Origin: Lachnospiraceae bacterium
Lineage (GTDB): Bacteria > Bacillota > Clostridia > Lachnospirales > Lachnospiraceae
NCBI GenBank assembly: GCA_014804755.1
Contig: JAAUZE010000010.1
Coordinates: forward strand, 32,966-96,965
Direction: 5' to 3'
Length of the DNA: 64,000 bases
The notes under the pieces are model-generated. The model did not search any database. It was given only the letters and a program-made list of their open reading frames with translations, and had not been told where the DNA came from. Within the stretch, counting starts at the first letter, position 1, and every line of letters begins with the position of its first letter. Positions 54,041-63,498 of this stretch are shown here, one piece after another. Both the position numbers and the translations under genes were made by a program.

Positions 54041-54954
54041 TGATGAAGAGAATTATTTGTGCGGCGATGGTCGGTATTGGACTGCTCGCGGGATTTTTCG
54101 CAACGGGCACCTACGGGCTTTCCGCGGCGAACGTCGAAGTCTACACAATGGCTGTCGGATTGGAAAAAAAAGATGGTAATTTCGGATTTGAGAACTTTTT
54201 TCTCACGGATTATCCCGTTGCATTTTATGACGGCGACAAAGACTACCGCATTACCTCGAAAAACGGCGAATACAGTGTAACAAAGCGGTCTCCCGTTATA
54301 AATTCGATCGTCGCGACGGCTTATGAGGTGGACGGTAAATTCGAGGTCCTCTCTCCGACAATTGAGAAAATGTCGTCGTTTATATCGTTGATGAATACGG
54401 GAATGTCCGAATATACCGCTGAGCATCACGCCGTGGTGATCTGGCATGAGGCGTTTCACTGCTATCAGATGACCGGTTATTCGAGCTTTATAGATAACAT
54501 ATGCCCGGAGATCGACGAGCAGATAATTGTCGTGCAGGTTGACGGGAACAGCCGTGTCGTCGAACTGCTAAAAATGCAAATGCAGCTATTGGAAGAGTCC
54601 GTAAAAACCAATGATATAGATATCATACACGAAAATATGGTAAAATATAAACAAGCTGACGAGGAACGCAGAGAGCTGCTTTCCGAGAGTGTAACTGCGT
54701 TGGAAAACTATTACACGATAGTCGAAGGTACGGCATGCTATGTCGAATCCTGCGCATATAAGGAATTGCTGCCCGAAAGCTACGATGAGGAATACATCAG
54801 CGCGATAGGCTGTTATTACAGTGGTTCATCAAAATATTACTACATCGGAATGGCTCAATGTATGATACTCGAAAAGCTCGCGCCCGGGAGACTTGGCGGT
54901 TACACGTTCTCGAAGCCGATAATCGAACTTATTTATGAGGAGTTGTGTATATGA
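54037..54954 (+). CDS. Putative exported zinc metallopeptidase
   Basis: A 305-residue protein with an N-terminal signal (about 5-25) and the motif IWHEAFHCYQ (HExxH), followed about 90 residues later by EGTACYVESCAYKE, where Glu could be the third zinc ligand as in gluzincins. I do not recognise the family. Expected to act outside the membrane. GGAAGGAAGC precedes ATG 54037 (54040 and 54043 are alternatives). It is coupled to the permease upstream (ATGA) and to the response regulator downstream (ATGA overlap), so it belongs functionally to this ABC/two-component operon. Confidence 0.8.
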   Translation: MMMKRIICAAMVGIGLLAGFFATGTYGLSAANVEVYTMAVGLEKKDGNFGFENFFLTDYPVAFYDGDKDYRITSKNGEYSVTKRSPVINSIVATAYEVDGKFEVLSPTIEKMSSFISLMNTGMSEYTAEHHAVVIWHEAFHCYQMTGYSSFIDNICPEIDEQIIVVQVDGNSRVVELLKMQMQLLEESVKTNDIDIIHENMVKYKQADEERRELLSESVTALENYYTIVEGTACYVESCAYKELLPESYDEEYISAIGCYYSGSSKYYYIGMAQCMILEKLAPGRLGGYTFSKPIIELIYEELCI

Positions 54955-55646
54955 GATATAAGGTGCTTGCGGCAGATGATGAGACGGAGCTTCTTGACGC
55001 GCTGGAGTTGTACACCGAGCGGGAAAATATCAAGCTTATCAAGGCCGACAGCGGTTCTTCTGCGCTGACATTATTTGAGAAAGAGAAGCCGCATCTTGTA
55101 CTGCTGGATATCATGATGCCCGAGCTAGACGGATTTTTGGTGCTGAGAAAGATCCGCGCTGTGAGCAGCGTTCCCGCAATAATGCTGACAGCCCGCAGCG
55201 AGGACTACGACAAAATTCTCGGTCTGGAACTTGGCGCGGACGATTACATCACCAAACCGTTCAATCCCATGGAGGTAGTCGCTCGCATAAAAGCACAGTT
55301 GCGCCGCTGCTATGATTATAAGGGCAGCACGGCAGATGAGGAACTTCGGTGTTTTGATATCGTCCTGAACCGTGCGGAAGCGTGTGTTTTCAAGCACGGC
55401 AGAGCGTTGGAGCTTACAAAAACAGAATTTCTTATTTTGGAGCTGCTGATGAGCGGGCGCGGCAGGATATTTACAAAGCGGCAGATATTCGACTATGCGC
55501 GTAATGACGGCTACATTGCCGACGACAACACGGTAATGGTGCACATCAGCAATCTTCGCGCCAAGATCGAGGATGATCCGAGATCGCCAAAAATATTGAA
55601 AACGATTAAGGGATTGGGATATAAGATCGAAAAGGAGCAGGCGTGA
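54951..55646 (+). CDS. OmpR/PhoB-type response regulator
   Basis: A 231-residue regulator with a receiver domain (DDE at 8-10, Asp53 in VLLDIMMPE, Lys in YITKPF) and a winged-helix DNA-binding domain ending TIKGLGYKIE. ATG 54951 is chosen: GAGGAG is about 8 bp upstream, whereas a GTG at 54945 is too close. It may bind the three 11-bp-spaced repeats at the operon head. Overlaps the kinase start (GTGA). Confidence 0.94.
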   Translation: MRYKVLAADDETELLDALELYTERENIKLIKADSGSSALTLFEKEKPHLVLLDIMMPELDGFLVLRKIRAVSSVPAIMLTARSEDYDKILGLELGADDYITKPFNPMEVVARIKAQLRRCYDYKGSTADEELRCFDIVLNRAEACVFKHGRALELTKTEFLILELLMSGRGRIFTKRQIFDYARNDGYIADDNTVMVHISNLRAKIEDDPRSPKILKTIKGLGYKIEKEQA

Positions 55647-57049
55647 GAACAAAGAGAAAATTTTTTTGGAAAAGCATTTTTTTCAAGCTTGTCTGTAGCT
55701 TTATTCTGTTTGCAATTGCGATAGTGATAACTTTTACCCTCTGTCTGGTGCTGGAGGCGGTGTTTATCGGCGGCGGCGATCTCATAGGCTGGAATCCGAC
55801 CGCCGTTATTGACGAGAATGGTCATGTGATAAATGCCGAGATCATTGAGAATCTTGGCGGTTGGATCGAGGAGCTGGACGAGGACTATAATATACTGCAG
55901 GTCTACGGCGATAAAAAGACGCCGCAGCAGCGCTACACCACTGACGAGCTACTAAAGCTCACTGCTATGTACAGCGACTCTGATTACGCCATATTTTACG
56001 TCGCGCCCGAGAATACGGAGCGGCGTTTTCTGTGCGTTTACGGAAAGGATGTAATGCAGGTAAACGCGACCTTGATCTTAGACAATATTTCCTCGCACGG
56101 ACAGCCCGACTTTTTTCTGATGTTTATTCCGCTATCCATTGCCGAAATTATACTGATAAGTCTGTACCACAAGCGAACAATCAAACGTCCGCTTGACAAG
56201 ATCATTTTGGGAATGGAGAGCTTGAGGTCGGGCGATTACGATATGCGGATCGATATCAAAACCGAGGCGGAATTTGATGAGATCGTTAAAACCTTCAATG
56301 TTATGGCGGACAGGCTGGAAGCCGAAAAAACAGAAAGGGAACGTCTGACCAAAAACAAAAACCGTATACTGCTTGAGCTGTCGCACGATATCCGAACGCC
56401 GATCGCTACGATAAAAAGCTGCGCCAACGCTCTGGAAGCGGGACTTGTTCCCGAGGAGCGGATACAAGGATATTATCACACCATCGACATGAAAGCGAAT
56501 AGGGTGCGTGCGCTGTCCGATGATATGTTCACGATGCTTAAGATGGACGACCCGAATTACACGCTTAACCTTGAGAACGCGAATATGTGCGAATATCTGC
56601 GGAGGCTTTGCGCGGAGTATTACAATGAGGTATCCGAAGCGGGCTTTGAGTTCGTTATTGATATTCCCGAGAAGGAAATTTTCAGCGAGATTGATATAAA
56701 CCTGTTTTCACGTGTTGTTGGAAATCTTCTGACAAACGCGATAAAGTACAATGACACGGGCAGTATCATATGTGTAAGGTTCACTGCAAGCGATCAGCTT
56801 ACACTTGAGATCGCCGACGACGGTCAGCCCATTGACAGCACGCTCGCAGCGGAAATATTCAACGCGTTTTCGCGCGGCGACAAGGCTCGCAAAACCAACG
56901 GCGGCACGGGACTTGGGCTTGCCATTTCCAAGATGATAGTTGAAAAACATGGCGGCAAGATCGGGTATTTTCGCGATGGCGATGAGAATGTCTTTCGGGT
57001 AGAGCTTGATTCCGATTTCGTAAACAACATGGATATAATATCATCATGA
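55643..57049 (+). CDS. Membrane sensor histidine kinase
   Basis: A 468-residue kinase: TM1 about 12-37, an extracytoplasmic domain of about 110 residues, TM2 about 155-172, HAMP, HisKA with LSHDIRTP (His248), HATPase with NLLTNAIKYN, GGTGLGLAISKM. The start is GTG 55643 with AAAGGAG 5 bp upstream. The stop overlaps the convergent DUF6688 gene by 6 bp. Confidence 0.94.
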   Translation: MRTKRKFFWKSIFFKLVCSFILFAIAIVITFTLCLVLEAVFIGGGDLIGWNPTAVIDENGHVINAEIIENLGGWIEELDEDYNILQVYGDKKTPQQRYTTDELLKLTAMYSDSDYAIFYVAPENTERRFLCVYGKDVMQVNATLILDNISSHGQPDFFLMFIPLSIAEIILISLYHKRTIKRPLDKIILGMESLRSGDYDMRIDIKTEAEFDEIVKTFNVMADRLEAEKTERERLTKNKNRILLELSHDIRTPIATIKSCANALEAGLVPEERIQGYYHTIDMKANRVRALSDDMFTMLKMDDPNYTLNLENANMCEYLRRLCAEYYNEVSEAGFEFVIDIPEKEIFSEIDINLFSRVVGNLLTNAIKYNDTGSIICVRFTASDQLTLEIADDGQPIDSTLAAEIFNAFSRGDKARKTNGGTGLGLAISKMIVEKHGGKIGYFRDGDENVFRVELDSDFVNNMDIISS

Positions 57050-58396
57050 TCCCGCACTCTCACGCTTCGGCAGATATTGTACGGCAATGCGGTTTTCCGG
57101 CTTTACATCAAAAAGATACAATGTAATGAGGAACAGCCATTCAAGCGGCTTCATGATGAAATAGACGGCATCCGCCGCATAACGTGAATGAATGAGCTTT
57201 GCAACCGGAAAACCGTAAGTATCATAAAAATGACGCACATGTCGGTGAAGGCGCGGTGTGCGTTCCTCCAAAAGCTGTTCGAAGGCGTTGGCGATCATGA
57301 GTTGGCGGTTGACGATCACGGCGTGTCCGTGACGCTCCCCCATGCGCAGCGGCTTTACGATGCGGCGATGACCGCCTGCTGCCACGGTGCAGAGATAATG
57401 TTCGTCCACAATCAGATTCTGCGGCGCGGTCTGTGCAGACAATGTCCAGTCGCTTGTCTCGGTCCACGCTTTAATGAAAGCATCCGGCTGCTGTCCAAAC
57501 AACACCAGAATACCGATGAGTATGCCGAGCAGCGGTAATGCCAGCACAAGTCCTGCAATGGGCCAGTGCCGGGAGTTCATTAAGAAATGATGACAGGCGT
57601 TGAGAAACCGGTTAGAATATATGGCGGTACTGATCGGTGCCGTTTCCTGCATCTCAGATGCATTCTGTGATTCTGTTTCTTTAATTGTTTGCTGAACGGA
57701 TTCCTTGTATTCATCTGTTTGAATCTGCTGCTGCACATCCGTCCATTCTCCGATCTTATATTGCATGAGCTTAAGGATAACGAGGATGCAGTTGGCGGAA
57801 TACAGGATGGGATACCATTCCCCCCACAATTGAATCGTCCAGAGAACTGCCGTAAACATACCGAGATAGAGCGCGGCAAAGCTGCACGCGATCACAAGCG
57901 GGGGCAGCTTTTTGAGCGGCACGAAATGTAATACCAGATACCCCGCAGCCGCGATACATACGAGAGTAATGACGGTCGGGAAAGTCTGTGTAAAGATCGG
58001 GGTGTGCCGCTGGGCATTCTGAAGCTGCACATTCCAGTCCGCGGAAAAGAAAACGTCCTCAAAGGGCAGATAAATCGCGGTACAGAAAGCGCCCCAAACC
58101 AGCGTGATCAGCTCGATGAACGCCATTCTTTTTTTTGGGAAAAAAAGAATGACGAGGTTGATGACGGAGAGGATCAGCGGGTAGATCAGAAAAAATCCTA
58201 CGAGCGTGCCGATTGTCGCGATCTCAAAGAAGTCCTTGATAAAATAGGTGAAATCCCCGGAGGCAATGCGGGACTCAATATATAATAGGAAGCAATACCC
58301 CAAACCAAGAATAAATGCAAGAAGAACGGAAGTAATAACCGGCTTCTTTACAAAAAATGCGATAACGTTCTTGAACCATGTTTTGATCCGATTCAT
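57044..58396 (-). CDS. DUF6688-family membrane protein
   Basis: A 450-residue membrane protein with about eight TM helices (several before 230, two around 290-320), and a conserved C-terminal domain: HYLCTVAAGGH, KPLRMGERHGH, IVNRQLMIANAFEQLLEERTPR, then HFYDTYGFPVAKLI and DVKPENRIAVQY. This fits DUF6688 as I remember it; function unknown. ATG 58396 is chosen since AGTGAGG lies 6 bp upstream (GTG 58408 is weaker). Confidence 0.82.
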   Translation of the reverse strand: MNRIKTWFKNVIAFFVKKPVITSVLLAFILGLGYCFLLYIESRIASGDFTYFIKDFFEIATIGTLVGFFLIYPLILSVINLVILFFPKKRMAFIELITLVWGAFCTAIYLPFEDVFFSADWNVQLQNAQRHTPIFTQTFPTVITLVCIAAAGYLVLHFVPLKKLPPLVIACSFAALYLGMFTAVLWTIQLWGEWYPILYSANCILVILKLMQYKIGEWTDVQQQIQTDEYKESVQQTIKETESQNASEMQETAPISTAIYSNRFLNACHHFLMNSRHWPIAGLVLALPLLGILIGILVLFGQQPDAFIKAWTETSDWTLSAQTAPQNLIVDEHYLCTVAAGGHRRIVKPLRMGERHGHAVIVNRQLMIANAFEQLLEERTPRLHRHVRHFYDTYGFPVAKLIHSRYAADAVYFIMKPLEWLFLITLYLFDVKPENRIAVQYLPKRESAGS

Positions 58397-58440
58397 AAAA
58401 AACCTCACTTCACTAATTCTTTAAATTATTAATTCACCGA

Positions 58441-58493
58441 AAGAATTTCCAAGGGAAATTCTTGATAAAAGTTATGCAAAACAAAACTTTTAT
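58441..58493 (-). terminator. Two hairpins after the MsbA-like gene
   Basis: AAGAATTTCC/GGAAATTCTT (58441-58463, loop 3) and ATAAAAGTT/AACTTTTAT (58465-58493) lie between the ABC gene and DUF6688. T-runs are short, so termination strength is uncertain. Confidence 0.45.
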
Positions 58494-60250
58494 TTCATAC
58501 GATCCGCCATCGTGTAAAACTCATAATACATCCCTTTTAATGCCATCAGCGATTCATGATTTCCCTCTTCCACGATTCCTTCTTCCGTTAAAACAAGGAT
58601 GCGGTCGGAATTTTTGATGCTGGAAAGCCGGTGTGCGATCGTGATCGTCGTTCTGCCCTCGGAGAGTCTGTTTAAGGATTTTGCGACGGCAAATTCACTC
58701 TCGTTGTCAAGCGCCGAGGTCGCCTCATCCAAGATCATGATGGGCGGATTTTTCAGAAAAACGCGCGCGATACTGATGCGCTGCTTCTGACCGCCGGAGA
58801 GCTTGACGCCGCGCTCGCCTACATAGGTGTCATAACCGTCCTTTAATTCACTGACAAATTCATGTGCGCCCGCCTGTTTTGCGGCCTCGATCGCCTCCTC
58901 GCGGGAGGCGCCCGGAGCGCCATACAGAATATTTTCCATCACCGTGCCGGAAAACAAGTACACATCCTGTTGTACGATACCGATATTTCCCCGCAGGCTC
59001 TTTAACGTGTAATGTTTGATATCCGTGCCGTCGATGAGGATGGTTCCCTCCGTCACGTCGTAGAAACGCGGGATCAGATTGCAGAGCGTTGTTTTGCCGC
59101 CGCCCGACGGACCGACGATGGCAAGCTTTTCACTCGGATGTACGCACAGATTTAAATTGCGAAACACTTTGTTGTGATCGTCGGGATATTCAAACGATAC
59201 ATGGTCAAACGTGATCTCACCCTGCGGTTTTGGCATGGCGACAGCGTCCGGTTCGTCAAAGATCTCAATATCGGCGTCCATGATCTGTAAAAAACGCTCA
59301 ATACCGGTCATGCCGCGCTGGAACTGCTCCGCAAATTCAATAATTCTGCGGATTGTGGCAATGAGCGTTGAGACATACATCGTGTATGCGACCAGATCGC
59401 CCGCGGTGATCAGGTTTTTGTTTAAGAACAGACCGCCCGCCAGGATTACGATCAAGTACATCAGGCCGTCAAACGCGCGTGTGGACGTTTGAAATGCGGC
59501 CATATATTTGTAAGTTTCTTTTTTTATCTCCAAAAACTTCTGATTGCCGGTCTCAAATTTTGCGCATTCCATATCCTCATTGGTAAAGGCTTTGACGACT
59601 TTTTGACCGAGCAGGCTGTCTTCAATGCTCGCATTTAACTCGCCGATCTGCACGCGCTGCTTGGCAAACGCGCGTCTGCTGCGCCGGTTGAGCTTAATGC
59701 AGACGAATGCCATTACGGGAACGATGACAAACACCATCACGGTCAGCGGAAGATTGACCGTCGCTAAGATCACGAACGCAACGAGCGCTTTGATCCCCGC
59801 AATGAAAAATTCTTCGGGACAGTGATGTGCGAATTCGGTCACGTCAAACAGGTCGTTAGTGATACGTCCCATGATCTGTCCGACTTTCGTGTTATTATAG
59901 TACGTATTGGAAAGCTGCTGTAAATGGCGGTAGGCATCCCGCCTCATATCCGTTTCTATTTTGGCGCCCATGACATGTCCCGCGTCCGCCATGTAGTAGT
60001 TGGCAAGACATTCAATGACCTTTAAGATCAGGTATAAAAGGCTCATTTTTCCGATGAGCGCCACGGTGAGGCTTGCCGCCTCCTGAAGTCCTGTATTTGT
60101 GATCCGGCGAATGATCATGGGCAGCACCAGCTCACAGATTGTTGTGAGCGATGCGCAGAATAAATCCATGAACATGACCGCTTTGTGATTTTTATAATAA
60201 GGAAGGAACCGCTTCAGCAGTTCTCCCGTGCGATATTCCCGATCGTTCAT
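58490..60250 (-). CDS. ABC exporter (MsbA/LmrA-like TMD-NBD)
   Basis: A 586-residue type-I exporter. Six TM helices (about 20-305) and an NBD (340-580): Walker A VGPSGGGKTTLCN, Q-loop GIVQQDVYLF, signature LSGGQKQR, Walker B IMILDEATSALD, H-loop AHRLSSI. Probably a homodimer; substrate lipid, drug or peptide unknown. GGGGAGG precedes ATG 60250. It follows rarA by 15 bp and is probably co-transcribed. Confidence 0.93.
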   Translation of the reverse strand: MNDREYRTGELLKRFLPYYKNHKAVMFMDLFCASLTTICELVLPMIIRRITNTGLQEAASLTVALIGKMSLLYLILKVIECLANYYMADAGHVMGAKIETDMRRDAYRHLQQLSNTYYNNTKVGQIMGRITNDLFDVTEFAHHCPEEFFIAGIKALVAFVILATVNLPLTVMVFVIVPVMAFVCIKLNRRSRRAFAKQRVQIGELNASIEDSLLGQKVVKAFTNEDMECAKFETGNQKFLEIKKETYKYMAAFQTSTRAFDGLMYLIVILAGGLFLNKNLITAGDLVAYTMYVSTLIATIRRIIEFAEQFQRGMTGIERFLQIMDADIEIFDEPDAVAMPKPQGEITFDHVSFEYPDDHNKVFRNLNLCVHPSEKLAIVGPSGGGKTTLCNLIPRFYDVTEGTILIDGTDIKHYTLKSLRGNIGIVQQDVYLFSGTVMENILYGAPGASREEAIEAAKQAGAHEFVSELKDGYDTYVGERGVKLSGGQKQRISIARVFLKNPPIMILDEATSALDNESEFAVAKSLNRLSEGRTTITIAHRLSSIKNSDRILVLTEEGIVEEGNHESLMALKGMYYEFYTMADRMK

Positions 60251-60265
60251 TTTTTCCTCCCCTTT

Positions 60266-61594
60266 TCATTCGCCCTGCTTCCACGCCTTGATCTCGGCAA
60301 GGCGTGCTGCAACAGCGGCTTCTTTTCCCTGCGTCGTTGGTTTGTAGTAGGTCCTCTCGGCAAGAGCGTCGGGCAGACACGTCATTTTTGTCAGCTTTTC
60401 CTCGGTGTCATGCGCATACTGATAGCCCTTTCCATAGTCTAAGTCCGCCATCAGCTTTGTCGGCGCGTTGCGAATCTGCAGCGGCACGGGTGCAGCCGGA
60501 AGCTCGCGTACATCTTTTTTTGCCTGCTCACATGCGACATAGAGCGCGTTGGATTTCGGCGCCATTGAGAGATAGACGACCGCCTGCGTCAAATTGACGT
60601 CGCATTCGGGCATCCCGTTAAAATGGCATGCCTGATAGGCGGCGACGGCGAGCGGGAGCGCCTGCGGATCCGCCATGCCGACATCCTCGCTTGCAAAACG
60701 GATGAGCCGTCTGGCAATGTAAAGCGGCTCCTCGCCGCCGTCAAGCATTCTTGACAGCCAGTAGACCGCCGCGTCCGGATCGCTGTTTCGCATGGATTTA
60801 TGCAGCGCGGAGATCATATTATAATGTTCTTCTCCGTTTCTATCATATAAAAGAGAACGTCTTGTGATGCATTGTGAAAGACTCTCGTCCGTGACGGTGA
60901 TCTTTTCCGCACTCATCTCCCCGTTTAAGACAACGGTTTCCAGCGTGTTTAACGCCGTGCGCGCATCGCCGTTCGCAAACCGCGCAATGACATGAAGCTG
61001 TTCGTCAGTGATGTCTACGCGCTCATTTCCGTAGCCGAGCGGATGATTGAGCGCGCGCTTAAGCATGAGGACTAAATCCTCTTCCTCCAGCGCTTTTAAG
61101 ACGAACACGCGGCAGCGGGACAGGAGCGCGGCGTTGATCTCAAAGGACGGATTTTCGGTCGTCGCGCCGATCAGGATGATGCTTCCCTTTTCCACATACG
61201 GCAAAAAAGCATCCTGCTGCGCCTTGTTAAACCGGTGGATCTCATCGACAAACAGTACGGTCCGGATACCCATATGACGGCTGTTTTCGGCGCGCGCCAT
61301 GACTTCTTTGATCTCTTTGATACCGCTTGTCACGGCGCTGAAATCCACAAAATCAGCCTTTGTTTTTCCTGCCAGGATGCGCGCGAGCGTCGTCTTGCCG
61401 ACGCCGGGCGGTCCCCAAAAGATCATGGAGGAAATCTGGTCGTTGTCAATCAGACGGCGCAGCATTTTCCCCTCGCCGAGCAGATGTGTCTGACCCACGT
61501 ATTCCTCTAAGGTCTGCGGGCGCAGCCTGCTTGCCAATGGGGTATAGGTTCTGGCACTGCCTGTTTCCATCGTAAAAAGAGAAAGCTGTTCCAT
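60266..61594 (-). CDS. rarA: Replication-associated recombination protein RarA (MgsA)
   Basis: A 442-residue AAA+ ATPase that acts at stalled forks. N-terminal PLASRLRPQTLEEYVGQTHLLG, Walker A WGPPGVGKTTLAR, Walker B VLFVDEIHRFNKAQQDAFLP, sensor 1 GATTENPSF and the conserved C-terminal MPECDVNLTQAVVYLSMAPKSN and YQYAHD tetramerisation domain. AAGGAGC lies upstream of ATG 61594. Confidence 0.96.
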   Translation of the reverse strand: MEQLSLFTMETGSARTYTPLASRLRPQTLEEYVGQTHLLGEGKMLRRLIDNDQISSMIFWGPPGVGKTTLARILAGKTKADFVDFSAVTSGIKEIKEVMARAENSRHMGIRTVLFVDEIHRFNKAQQDAFLPYVEKGSIILIGATTENPSFEINAALLSRCRVFVLKALEEEDLVLMLKRALNHPLGYGNERVDITDEQLHVIARFANGDARTALNTLETVVLNGEMSAEKITVTDESLSQCITRRSLLYDRNGEEHYNMISALHKSMRNSDPDAAVYWLSRMLDGGEEPLYIARRLIRFASEDVGMADPQALPLAVAAYQACHFNGMPECDVNLTQAVVYLSMAPKSNALYVACEQAKKDVRELPAAPVPLQIRNAPTKLMADLDYGKGYQYAHDTEEKLTKMTCLPDALAERTYYKPTTQGKEAAVAARLAEIKAWKQGE

Positions 61595-61760
61595 CGGATG
61601 ACCGTGCTCCTTTTCGTTTAACTAAGAAGTTGCGTTTTAAGAAGCATACCATATTTGGTTTAATTTTGCGACGCATTTCCACGGATTTCATAAAAAATGC
61701 TTGCGGGGAGCGGGATGTACCGATTAAAATAAAAAGTACAAAAGTGTGAATGGAGCATTT

Positions 61761-62444
61761 ATGGATGCAGAAGAAAATTTGAAACGAATATCGGACGGTA
61801 GGCTGTATGGCATTCATGATATGGCAAAGGTCGGCTGTCATAACTGTGCGGGTTGTTCCCGCTGCTGCCGTGGTATGGGAGAGTCCATTGTGCTTGATCC
61901 CTATGACGCATATCAATTGGCGAAAAACTTGGGACAGCCATTTGAACAGCTTCTATCCTCATGTGTGGAATTCCATGTGTCGGACGGGTTGATCATGCCG
62001 AATCTTGTGATGCGCGCGGATACGGATGCATGTACATTTCTTGATGAAAACGGACGCTGCCGCATCCATGCGTTCCGCCCCGGCTTGTGTCGTATTTTCC
62101 CGCTGGGACGAAATTATGAAGGCGGGACGCTGACCTATTTTGTACTGAGCGAAGAATGTCCAATGCCGAATAAGACGAAGGTGAAGATTGATAAATGGAT
62201 CGATACGCCGAATCTGAAAGAAAAACAAAGGTTTCTGATCACATGGCATGATTTTATCAAACGTACCCGCAGGATGATCAATGAGGGCAGTGATCAGGCG
62301 GCGCGCGCTATGAATATCGCCATTTTGCAGACGTTTTACTTAAAGCCTTACGGCGGGGAGAACGGATCGGTGACCCCTGATGGATTTTACAGGGAATTTT
62401 ATGAGAGGCTTGCCCGACCGGAGTTTGCGGATATAATGAAATGA
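61761..62444 (+). CDS. YkgJ-type cysteine-cluster protein
   Basis: A 227-residue protein with CHNCAGCSRCCRGMG and CTFLDENGRCRIHAFRPGLCRIFPLGR, the Cys pattern of the YkgJ/UPF0153 family (zinc or iron-sulfur binding). Molecular role unknown. ATG 61761 has TGGAG 6 bp upstream; a GTG at 61746 is in frame but less supported. Confidence 0.9.
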   Translation: MDAEENLKRISDGRLYGIHDMAKVGCHNCAGCSRCCRGMGESIVLDPYDAYQLAKNLGQPFEQLLSSCVEFHVSDGLIMPNLVMRADTDACTFLDENGRCRIHAFRPGLCRIFPLGRNYEGGTLTYFVLSEECPMPNKTKVKIDKWIDTPNLKEKQRFLITWHDFIKRTRRMINEGSDQAARAMNIAILQTFYLKPYGGENGSVTPDGFYREFYERLARPEFADIMK

Positions 62445-62508
62445 GCAGGAAAACAAGCGGCCGCGATGCGGACATTTGTTTTTCCTGCCTGTTTTTTTGA
62501 AAGGAAAT
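62445..62508 (+). terminator. Terminator after YkgJ-type gene
   Basis: GCAGGAAAACAA (62445-62456) pairs with TTGTTTTTCCTGC (one bulge) and is followed by CTGTTTTTTT. It also lies between the convergent YkgJ and XRE genes. Confidence 0.75.
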
Positions 62509-62514
62509 CCCTTA

Positions 62515-62993
62515 TTATGAAATATCACCGTTGCAGGTGATACTGCCGCCTGCAGAGACATCGCCGTTAATGTCACCGTCGCAGGAAAGATTGCCGCCTG
62601 CAGAGACATCGCCGGTAATGTCGCCGCCGCAGGAAACGTTACCGCCTGCAGAGGCATCGCCGTTAATATCGCCGTCGCAGGTGACGCTGCCCTGAGCGGA
62701 AACATCGCCGCTTAAATCACCGCCGCAGGAAAGGCCGGCGTCTGCAGAGGCATCACCATTGATATCACCGTCGCAGGAAAGATCACCGCCTGCAGAGGCA
62801 TCGCCGTTAATGTCGCCGTCGCAGGTGATGTTCTGCCCTGCGTTGGCGGAACCGTTGATATCGCCGGAACATTCTACGCTCATTCCTGTGTTAACGGTGC
62901 CGTTGATATCACCGGAACAGGTTACGGATTTGCCGATATTGGCGGAACCATTGAGGTCGCCGAAAATATCGGCGCTTCCCCATATTTCGATCG
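62515..62993 (-). repeat. 48-bp tandem repeats coding the beta-helix
   Basis: About ten in-frame units of 48 bp, of which eight are full and well conserved. The DNA itself is similar between units (recurring GCCGTCGCAGG and CCGCCTGCAGAG on the plus strand), implying recent duplication or gene conversion. Coding, not CRISPR: no spacers. Confidence 0.85.
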
Positions 62994-63498
62994 GTGTAGA
63001 CGCTGTGCCTGAATCAGAGATAAAAGAGAATGATTTATTATGGAAATATTTTTTCGTTTGTGGTTCGCAGGTCAGTGACAGCGGGATGCGGATATTTGGG
63101 TCATAAGTATCCTTTCGTAACAGTGTCTTTCCGCGGTATTGTACGATGCGCAGAACATTGTCATCGGGAAGATCGGGCTGCGGAAAGGGAGCACTCCCTT
63201 CGACAGCAGGACTGCCCGCCGCATTGTTCGTTCCGTTCGGCTGATCGGTTCCGGCTGCGTGATCTGACGTGCCGGCATTTGTTTCCGCGCATGCAGCGTC
63301 GCCTCTTAATAATGTGTCGATGGAAACGCCGAATAGGTCAGCGAGCTGCGGCAGCAGGTCAATATCAGGATAGGACAAGCTGCATTCCCATTTGCTGACT
63401 GCCTGTGTGGTGATTCCGAGCTGTTCGGCAAGCTGTTCCTGACTGAGCTGTTTCTGTTTACGGAATTGTTTCAAATTATTACTGAAGGTTTCTTTCAT
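62515..63498 (-). CDS. XRE-type HTH protein fused to a 16-residue-repeat beta-helix
   Basis: A 327-residue protein. Residues 1-65 are an XRE/Cro helix-turn-helix (LKQFRKQKQLSQEQLAEQLG, TTQAVSKWECSLSYPDIDLL). A linker of about 45 residues rich in Gly, Ala, Asn and Pro follows, then a strand-rich domain (about 115-175). Residues 175-327 are ten coils of a 16-residue repeat (consensus about xxSCDGDINGDASAGG), nine with Cys at the same place, so stacked coils would carry a Cys ladder. No signal or TM. Bactofilin-like beta-helices polymerise, so this may be a self-assembling regulator (inference). ATG 63498 has AGGAGG 7 bp upstream. Confidence 0.85.
   Translation of the reverse strand: MKETFSNNLKQFRKQKQLSQEQLAEQLGITTQAVSKWECSLSYPDIDLLPQLADLFGVSIDTLLRGDAACAETNAGTSDHAAGTDQPNGTNNAAGSPAVEGSAPFPQPDLPDDNVLRIVQYRGKTLLRKDTYDPNIRIPLSLTCEPQTKKYFHNKSFSFISDSGTASTPIEIWGSADIFGDLNGSANIGKSVTCSGDINGTVNTGMSVECSGDINGSANAGQNITCDGDINGDASAGGDLSCDGDINGDASADAGLSCGGDLSGDVSAQGSVTCDGDINGDASAGGNVSCGGDITGDVSAGGNLSCDGDINGDVSAGGSITCNGDIS

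Noticed and set aside
62515..62993. Tandem 48-bp repeats as a possible CRISPR array
   Set aside because: Units are contiguous without spacers, in frame, and encode a regular protein repeat; no cas genes are nearby.
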